From positions 1,376,775 to 1,440,774 of the forward strand of contig CM035359.1 of assembly GCA_020137815.1 (NCBI GenBank): DNA of 64,000 bases, read 5' to 3'. This document shows positions 58,701 through 64,000 of this stretch, in pieces. Made by a program: the position numbers and the translations under genes. This DNA comes from Hormiphora californensis (Eukaryota > Ctenophora > Tentaculata > Cydippida > Pleurobrachiidae). Position 1 is the stretch's first letter. Each line of letters begins with the position of its first letter. The notes beneath the pieces were generated by a model. That model was not told where the DNA came from and ran no database searches. It was given only the letters and a program-made list of their open reading frames with translations.

Positions 58701-59931
58701 CTTTTTAACTACCTTTTGCCATTTAACAATTCGCTCTAGACATGCGTGTGAAATATCAGCTGAATTAATTTAATAACTGTTCCAGGAACACAAAGACTGT
58801 TCCAGGAACACAAAGACTGTTCCAGGAACAGTTCCAGGAACACAAAGACTGTTCCAGGAACAGTTCCAGGAACAGTGTTCCTACATACAACTGTGTTCTA
58901 ACATTTCCTTATCAACATTAACAAACCCTACCCCATTATACTCAATCTACCCCTCTTTGACTTTATAATGCTGTTCTCTCCCATCCCCTTGTTGTTCACC
59001 ACCCCTATTACAATGTTAATCATCCCCTTGGTAATTTATAGCTCACGGAGCAATAATAGGGGTGACTTCGTAACCAAATAATCCCCCCTTTTTTCAGAAC
59101 CCTGGGTGAACAGCACACAGGTATACGCCTCGGGCTATGATAGCTCCCCCTCATATAGCGCAGATAACTCCAGTGACCTGGCGGACTATGCTGCAACATA
59201 CACCCACCCCTTCTTTGGCGATCTGAACATAACTTATGACGGAGAAGAAGGGTTAACATACATTTATAATAGGTAACCATGGTAACAAGGATGGTTAACA
59301 TACATTTATAGTTATAGGTAACCATGGTAACATGAATAAAATAATCTGGTACACCGGTTTATTTAATTAGTTAATCCACGCTATACCGCACTATAATTCA
59401 TTCTCCCCTCAGGTTTAATTGTGTCCTACATAGACACAAGAGCTACGATAAAAAGTTTCAGTGCACTGGTTTTGCACCTCACGTCTCAACTGACCCAAAG
59501 TAAGATCAACAAACAGATCTCTGAAAGGGTCCTGTTGGTAGTCAGGAGTAGCCTTTGTGGCGGCGTCTAGCTGAGTACACTGTCAAAATGGTGTCTGGCG
59601 GCGCCAGACAGAGGAAAACTCATTTGTCTAAGACAGATAATCCTTGACTTTACTATGATAGATCTAAACTCAAAACTCTCCCCAACCTTGCGGGCACGCT
59701 AAAACGTGCAATGCCCTCTACAAGGGGTAAATTCGAGTAATACCAAAAACTCTCTCCAGGGTTGTCCGAGACTACAGAACAATAGAGATAGAGTTCACCA
59801 AGGACGGACTAAAAACGAACATCATGGAATACGGGGAAGAGTACACTTTTACACGCTCCAATGCCGCAAAATCAGTAACGATCACAGGACTGTTGGTGAT
59901 AATGGTCACGTTATGGCATGTTATAGTATAG
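49708..59931 (+). CDS. Secreted, probably GPI-anchored serine beta-lactamase-like protein (576 aa, 14 exons)
   Basis: Fourteen exons join in phase: 49708-49807, 50020-50110, 50215-50365, 50482-50571, 50699-50821, 51028-51106, 56706-56871, 57075-57183, 57354-57456, 57636-57824, 58017-58112, 59098-59272, 59413-59499 and 59760-59931. The start is a signal peptide (MSPYVFLLALVSCTCA). The SxxK catalytic motif is in FGIGSTSKALTTIV, the tyrosine motif is in FVYNNLMYAIGG (YxN), and FHGGDTFTT corresponds to the third box (HxG in place of KTG). PAGSIHSTSNDMIKYL and SWSELVREHIFEPLDM are also family-typical. Animal relatives (LACTB-like) are hydrolases or peptidases; the substrate here is unknown. The C-terminus (SNAAKSVTITGLLVIMVTLW, stopping six residues later) looks like a GPI-attachment signal or a tail anchor. 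The sixth intron holds two GPCR genes. The acceptor of exon 3 is less certain than the others. Confidence 0.85.
51397..52650 (-). CDS. Two-exon seven-transmembrane receptor-like protein (384 aa)
   Basis: Exons 52080-52650 and 51397-51980 join in phase (GGAG/GTAAGT donor, TTTCAG acceptor). Seven hydrophobic segments are visible: LILDGFLSLISIILHLLLIL, FCAVLYIHIAIINILYSLAF, GLFLAVYFVRVYAIV and VRGLWLAGGVFIVVNEVF from exon 1, then IFGTFMVIVSVALAGFLCVL, LVGGLCLADVTFFSL and LSHLVGTVYFTIVCLILLF from exon 2. The third cytoplasmic loop is long, acidic and His-rich. The C-tail is basic. No NPxxY or DRY is clear, so the class is uncertain; it may be one of the divergent invertebrate GPCRs. The first Met is chosen for length, and a later Met (MIEEMKL) is possible. 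The gene lies in intron 6 of the beta-lactamase-like gene, on the opposite strand. Confidence 0.75.
53228..53327. mobile_element. Tigger/pogo-like MITE, copy 4, between the two receptor genes
   Basis: A 100-bp element between TA dinucleotides with perfect ends CAGTCGGACCCCGATTTA and its inverse, plus an extra internal copy. It forms part of a long open frame that extends the LDLa receptor upstream, but it is a mobile element and not coding. Confidence 0.9.
53488..55893 (+). CDS. Single-exon LDLa-repeat receptor with LGR-like seven-TM domain (801 aa)
   Basis: The frame is open from 53146, but the start at 53488 (ACCATGC) gives a proper signal peptide (MLKGVLLISLIHLGAS), and the upstream part includes a MITE. 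The ectodomain has an N-terminal Cys-rich region and three LDL-receptor class A-like modules at about residues 160-190 (PFSQVCDGVANCEGGTDEC), 326-358 (QVCDGVIDCSNGHDELYC) and 362-394 (RVCDGVKDCANGMDEC). The seven-TM domain runs from about 416 to 760. It has the leucine-rich-repeat-receptor-like segment VAFYDLLMGLYLLVLILFA in TM2 and NPIFY, equivalent to NPxxY, in TM7. This architecture resembles relaxin-receptor or snail GRL101-type class A GPCRs without visible LRRs. The gene is intronless and nested in intron 6 of the beta-lactamase-like gene, on the same strand. The ligand is unknown. Confidence 0.85.
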   Translation: MLKGVLLISLIHLGASSLYRIKAADSVPIGGNVIEYEKRKCIDGVVGQLRYCTGPADNSNCTWNFVNFTGAIPFGGHFIECRGIFDLIQFIGETPELLPGQPEPPEDMVLKLFQFLQSQSRIELTCVVGDKSQKDAQFKCTGHSACLTDECQCDGKPVFFCPGKLGGCIPFSQVCDGVANCEGGTDECMCSGAITVHCLPDKSYTACILETELCSDQYLPGKLSSLSCEGYSSVDCRKLKTISKTLHGILDRDEHRILEAAGAYDMQSSGFLENARYAEACEEVIRPQIQGINTSTIIDNADWLIDLCSRMKLAMAGVSIELIFVCDLGYQRTEHFLWNLGQVCDGVIDCSNGHDELYCPERFYCSGHDTDEQVTWIDEERVCDGVKDCANGMDECAGCPTGPLTSREFLIRSNVLSFFALTGGLAIVLLNIKIGYETIQTNPDNKPGKIDRILRIQVAFYDLLMGLYLLVLILFATGLRSIDDYCQMDEKWRSSLSCTTLGCIFSFSSHGSFLLITTMSMIRCLTCLDLVKDISIRAIWAISLLLGVLNLVCAIVPALPLSTIQEVFRTDILLLAGQENPFISHYDEEHLRKMHSLAYNTFEGEYSVGSAVTGEDSLGIEAILADLRNLTSKPSIFDYLSIGYYGNSPLCVANIFKNQSSYLYYKIAYCVIVGALLSALTISYVSILITSFLSSHNSGSNEYVGKLALKLSLLIGSQTIAWLSYIFTVLYYSWINEAAPPGVIYEVFSLVVLPSNSLLNPIFYSTIYRSICEWAFKFWKGLFTKKTQVTPDQEQGVEAAD
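55894..56705. other. Intronic stretch
   Basis: No gene is supported. A hairpin repeat near 56545-56600 pairs GAGCCAATCAGAGGCC with GGCCTCTGATAGGCTC, and part of it recurs near 47840. A C-run lies at 56508-56518. Confidence 0.55.
57826..57957. repeat. (TTTG)n microsatellite
   Basis: About 32 copies of TTTG starting two bases after a splice donor (CAAG/GTTTGT). Lys-Thr-Asn or Phe-Val-Cys-Leu frames here are artefacts. Confidence 0.95.
58105..58475. repeat. Intronic minisatellite (AGTTCCCCTGGTAACGTATG)
   Basis: About 13 variant units of 25-30 bp. Each has GGTAACGTATGAATT, so the exon-11 donor region (AGGTACGTGTATGAATTC) appears to have seeded the array. Confidence 0.85.
58780..58880. repeat. 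Tandem CTGTTCCAGGAACACAAAGA repeat
   Basis: Three to five overlapping copies of a 20-bp unit containing the palindrome TGTTCCAGGAACA, in the intron before exon 12. Confidence 0.85.
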
Positions 59932-59989
59932 TTGGGAGCTTATAGTCTTACAAAAGTAAAAAACTTGTATTACCCCGTGGGACTGAGGG

Positions 59990-61200
59990 TAAGATAAGAT
60001 GTGGAGAGAGAGTGAAGAGGGAAAAGAGAGAAGTGAGAGAGAGGAGAGAGAAAAGAAGAGAGAGAGAGGTAAGGGGGAGGAGAGAGAGAGAGAGAGAGAA
60101 GAGAGAGAGAGGGGAAGAGAGAGAGAGAGAGAGAGAAGAAAAGGGGGGGGGGGGGCCCCCCCCCCCCCCCCCGGGGGGGGGGCCCCCCCCCCCCGGGGGG
60201 GGGCCGGGGGGGGGGGAAAAAAAAAAAAGGGGGGGGGGGGGGGGGGGGTTTTTTTTTTTGGGGGGGGAAAAATAAAAACAAACAATCAAATCTATAATAG
60301 GACAATTTTAAAAATCTGACTTTTTATAGTATCTATCGTTATTATTTTATTTTATGGTGTTTTGTTTTGATTCCAATTTTAATTTGTGAGTAATAGACCA
60401 TAAAACCCCCCCCCCAATTATCTCCAGACAAGCGCAATTAATAAAGTGGAAGAGGGGTTAAGTAGGTTCATTTAAAGTATTTCCTTTTGAATTATGTCAT
60501 TTATTTAAGTTTTAAACCCCTAAAATCAAAACGACTAAAATCTAACCCAAAAATGTGCCACTTGCATTTTCAAAAATAAACCCCCTTTTTGTCTAAACCC
60601 TAAATAAAAGGGCCCCTCCTTTGGGGAAAATCTCTATAACATCCCCATCCGGTCAAAAAAAAAAACACCCGTCTGAATTGAGCGAAAAAAAAAAAGATTT
60701 TTAAAATCAACAGTGCTATTTTTTAAAATTGTGCGCCACTTTTCCCTCGTCCTCCTCGCGGGAAATTGACTGCGGCCCCCTCAAAATGCCTTTCATAAAG
60801 CAGATCCCCCGCGTTCCGTTCAGCGGCTCCCCGGCAGATCTTCTTAAGGCACCCCACGGGGGGTTTTTCGGAAGGGGAAAAATTGTGGTTCCACCCCCTA
60901 GACCCTGGGGGAAAACGCCAACGGAGAGGTTTTGTTTTTTTTGCGTGCTGTTCGTTTTTTTTTTTTTTAAACGCCCGAAAACTGTATGTGAGGGGAAAGA
61001 AAGAGGGCGGGTTTTAGGGGAGGTCGGGGGTTAGTGAAAAAAGGGGGAGGGGTCAGTTTTCTATTAGGTAGGGCCGCTAAAATTTGGGGAAAGTCTCTAA
61101 TTCATTACCCCCCTCTCTCCCCCCCTTCCCCCGGCAAAATGCCTCCCCTCCCTTTGGGGGGGGAACCAAAAACTTTCATTTCTCAACCCATAGAAATACA
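59990..61200. other. Homopolymer-dominated, probably unreliable sequence
   Basis: A GA-rich tract (60000-60140) runs into alternating pure runs of G, C, A and T (60142-60270). The next 900 bp contain many stretched homopolymers (C10, A12, T15). No gene can be read. The runs of 10-19 identical bases in series look like consensus failure in a low-coverage or collapsed region rather than biology. Confidence 0.7.
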
Positions 61201-61203
61201 ATA

Positions 61204-61285
61204 TTCGACCCCGATATACCGGGCACCCCGATTTACCGGGCAAAACCCTTTCCCCTGAGCATCCCGCTAAATCGGGGTCCGACTG
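61204..61285. mobile_element. Tigger/pogo-like MITE, copy 5
   Basis: The same family between TA dinucleotides. The left end is degraded (TTCGACCCCGATATACC) and the right end is intact (GGGGTCCGACTG). Confidence 0.7.
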
Positions 61286-61429
61286 TAGAAGCAAATTAAG
61301 GTGATAAATAATGGTAAACTACTAAATCAGCACACACACGTACCTGCAGGCAACAATATTTTATACATTATAACCACACATGCACTACGGCATACACTAA
61401 AAATATCAAGGATAACAGTGCTTCAAGTG

Positions 61430-61535
61430 ATAACCAATAGATGATAACCACTAAATGATAACCACTAAATGATAACCACTAAATGATAACCTCTATCTGA
61501 TAATCACTAGCTGATAATCACTAGCTGATCACTTC
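61430..61535. repeat. Tandem TGATAACCACTAAA repeat
   Basis: About seven units of 14-15 bp upstream of the zinc-finger gene's stop on the minus strand. Confidence 0.8.
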
Positions 61536-61689
61536 GAATCCGAGGGAAGATCTATAGTGGTGATATCATGACTAGAATACATCTCTCCTCTGCACTAAAT
61601 TCTTCTCTAAAAGAACTGACGAGCCCTACAGTTTTACTCGAACAAACATTCTCAGTCCAAAACGATACACAGATCGATATCATATACAT

Positions 61690-64000
61690 TCAGTCCACCT
61701 CAGTTTTTACCGGACTAGACCGTTGTTGTTGCTGTAGCTGCTGTTGATGTTGTTGATGTTGTTCAATCTGGATGACAGCGGTTTGAGGTGCACCGGAGGA
61801 TGGCGGTGATGTTGTAAGATGTGTACCTCCTCCTCCGCCTCCCATTAGTTTGGCTTTCATGACACTTGCAATGTGCTTTTGGCTCCCCATGTGGATGCCA
61901 AGGTTCGCTTTCCGAGCCGTCCTGTGGGGTAGTGAGGGGTGAGTATAGGGTGATAGTAGGCCGTCCTGTGGGGTGATAGTAGGGGGGTAGTAGAATGAGG
62001 GGCGGGGTGATAGGGGTGTGAGTACAGTGAGGGGCAGGGTAATAGGGGTGACTACAGTCTAGTGAGGGGTGAGTAGAGTAATAAGGGTGAGTACAGAGAG
62101 AAAAGGAAAGGATGAGTTCAGACAGGGGCGGGGTGAGGGGGAGATAGAGGAGTTATACGATATAATACGAGAGGAATTTAGGGGGAAGTTAAGTTGTAGG
62201 GCTGATAACTAATAAAACTAAGTATTTATTTCCTCAAGTCTCGACAAATAATCCCCAAACAAAACAATATAACTGAATCAATAAGTTGACCAATCAGCTG
62301 TTTTTGAGTCGCATAGTATCAAAACAATATAATATTTTCTATTACATAACTGCAACTGGTTCATATATAACTTAAATTTACATTTAAGTTTTAAGCGCGA
62401 CGACATAAATCTTATTGGTGAGTGATCGCCGAGTTAACTAGGGTAACCACTAGGGTAACTACTCAATAATATTGTCAGTCATGCATTTGAACTGTAAAAC
62501 ATGATGTCCTCGCACCGAGGGATTCAGGGGGTATAATAATACGAACCCAGACAAACTAGATAACGAATTAAGAGAGAGAGAGCATCATATGATATTATTT
62601 TCAATTCAGACAATTTGTTAACTAGTTACCATGGTAACCATATATCCGTCACGATATCATCGGCTACTAATGGAGCTTGTAGATATATATATATATTGGT
62701 TAGGTCTTCTTGTCTCGCTTTCTTAAATCTCTCTTTCTTTAGTCTCTCTCTCTCTTTATTTCTTTCTATTTATCTCGTTTAACATTGAATTTACCACTAA
62801 ATCAGCTAAAGGTAATCGCTAAACTTTTTGTAAGCAGAATTTAATACTTTTGTCTTTACAGATGGTTAACTGTTATCAAAGGGAGCGGTTTTTACTGGGA
62901 TAATGAATCGAAGCGGTATCATAACCTATGACCTACCTACAAAAAACAAGTATGTTCTCTAATCTTTACCTGTAATCACAAAGAAGGCAAACATAAGGTT
63001 TTTCGTCAGCCGCATGACTTTCCATGTGTTCCTGGAGGTACATTCGCCGGGAAGTGCGGAACGAGCAGAGTTTACAGTGGTAGAGGCGGCCCTGTAACGC
63101 TGCCTGAATGGGAATAGACGGGGTGAGGAGGTGTATTTGAATAACACTCTCTCTCCTAGTTAAAGTAACAATCTCACTTACTCTCTCCTAGTTAAAGTAA
63201 CACTCTCACTTTCATTACCTTGTTATGTGACTGAACATGAACTGCCAAGTTACTCCTCGCATCTGTTTGGTAGTCACACAATCTACAGCTGTGAATGGTC
63301 GGTCCCCCACCCACCCTGTCCCCTGCGTGTTCTCGTATATGTTTCATATAGCTGGGAGAGAGAGATTGGGTGTTAGAGAGAGTCTGTCCAGTTGAGTTAT
63401 TTTCAACCGACACACCCACTTTTTGGCAAATTAGAAGCGTTTCAAAATAATTTTGAGTCGGAGACGCAGACTGTTGGTTTCCTTATCTCTCTCGTGAAAG
63501 AGAAAACAGTCGTCAAGAGCGTTAGAAATACGAAGGAGTAGACGATAAAGGTTTGGTGTTTTGATGTTTTCACTGGGTCGGGGTTTTTAGGTAGAACCAC
63601 AGCCAATGCCGCATTGATCCAAACTAATAGACCCCCCATTACTGTTTCAAAATTTCACGAGAGAAATAAAAGACTGTGTTCCCTCCCCTAATTTACCGTG
63701 ACCCCTCATTTGTTTCTCCTGTTTTGCACGTGCGAGCTTGTGAGAGAGAGAGAAATCATTGTCCCCCGTGTCTCATGAGGATAACACCGAGATACAATGA
63801 GATATCGGAGGGGGGTGCATACACCGTTAATTTATAGCAATATATTCCGGTTTGCATCTATAGGCAGCAACCCTAAGAAAATGTTCATACATTCATACTT
63901 ACTCAAGTTTATCCAGTGTTTTGTACTCGCAAAAGGAGCACTCGTAAGCGTTAATGGCAGTTGGTGATATTCCGAATTGGGGTCCAGCACTACGAGGAGA
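61690..64000 (-). CDS. C2H2 zinc-finger protein, 3' part (runs off the window)
   Basis: Four exons join in phase: 63903 to beyond 64000, 63219-63351, 62970-63091 and 61690-61921. At least four C2H2 fingers are visible. One is split across exons A and B (ECSFCEYKTLDKL, then YMKHIREH). The others are HSCRLCDYQTDARSNLAVH, HCKLCSFRTSRRMYLQEH and one split over the last intron (YVCLLCDYR, then TARKANLGIHMGSQKH). The C-terminus is Gly-, Gln- and His-rich (HQQHQQQLQQQQ) and ends KTEVD; VKTE resembles a SUMOylation-type site. The product is probably a nuclear DNA-binding regulator; its family cannot be named because the N-terminus is missing. Introns contain no further genes. Confidence 0.85.

Noticed and set aside
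59911-60319. Overlapping Pro/Gly-rich frames of 100-124 codons
   Set aside because: They come from homopolymer runs that are probably sequence errors.

Overview
The window is eukaryotic nuclear DNA, most likely from a marine invertebrate animal; a sponge is my best guess. The animal signals are an LDLa-repeat seven-transmembrane receptor, a C2H2 zinc-finger factor, a STAND-type NTPase with kinesin-light-chain-like TPRs, a secreted C1A peptidase, short GT-AG introns and dense, nested genes. (GA)n/(CT)n microsatellites, minisatellites and small DNA transposons fill most introns. Nothing prokaryotic is present, so operons, ribosome binding sites and terminators do not apply. I assembled gene models by eye from splice sites and checked that every exon phase joins.

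Layout. 1-4 kb: repeats, a Tigger-like MITE and the 3' end of an unrecognised minus-strand gene (seven exons, stop at 2221). 5.8-7.6 kb: a broken cathepsin-like gene (minus). 7.9-8.25 kb: a hAT-type MITE. 9.4-18 kb: one degraded LINE (minus) carrying at least three later insertions: an RNase-H LINE fragment, a 716-bp element with 9-bp target duplications, and a 570-bp element with 10-bp duplications. 18-24.5 kb: palindromic repeats, a TTAA-type MITE and an ~60-copy 8-bp satellite.

24.6-47.0 kb: one large minus-strand gene of 21 coding exons (predicted 1429 aa). It encodes a P-loop STAND/NB-ARC-like module, a long decapeptide-repeat linker and a TPR array. One of its introns holds a complete four-exon gene on the opposite strand for a small acidic secreted protein (27.3-28.7 kb). 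The first intron of that small gene is a 16-unit array of perfect X-box palindromes. Another intron of the large gene holds a 4474-bp element with 594-bp terminal inverted repeats, AG...CT ends and a 6-bp target duplication (31577-36050), which looks like an internally reduced Polinton/Maverick. That element is itself interrupted by a 995-bp foldback insertion at TTAA.

49.7-59.9 kb: a 14-exon plus-strand gene for a secreted, probably GPI-anchored serine beta-lactamase-like protein (576 aa). Its sixth intron contains two GPCR genes head to head: a two-exon seven-TM protein (minus) and an LDLa-repeat receptor (plus). 60.1-61.2 kb is homopolymer-dominated and looks like unreliable sequence. 61.7-64 kb is the 3' part of a C2H2 zinc-finger gene (minus) that runs off the window.

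The main theme is nesting: genes within introns of other genes, and mobile elements within mobile elements, with target duplications clear enough to read the order of insertion.
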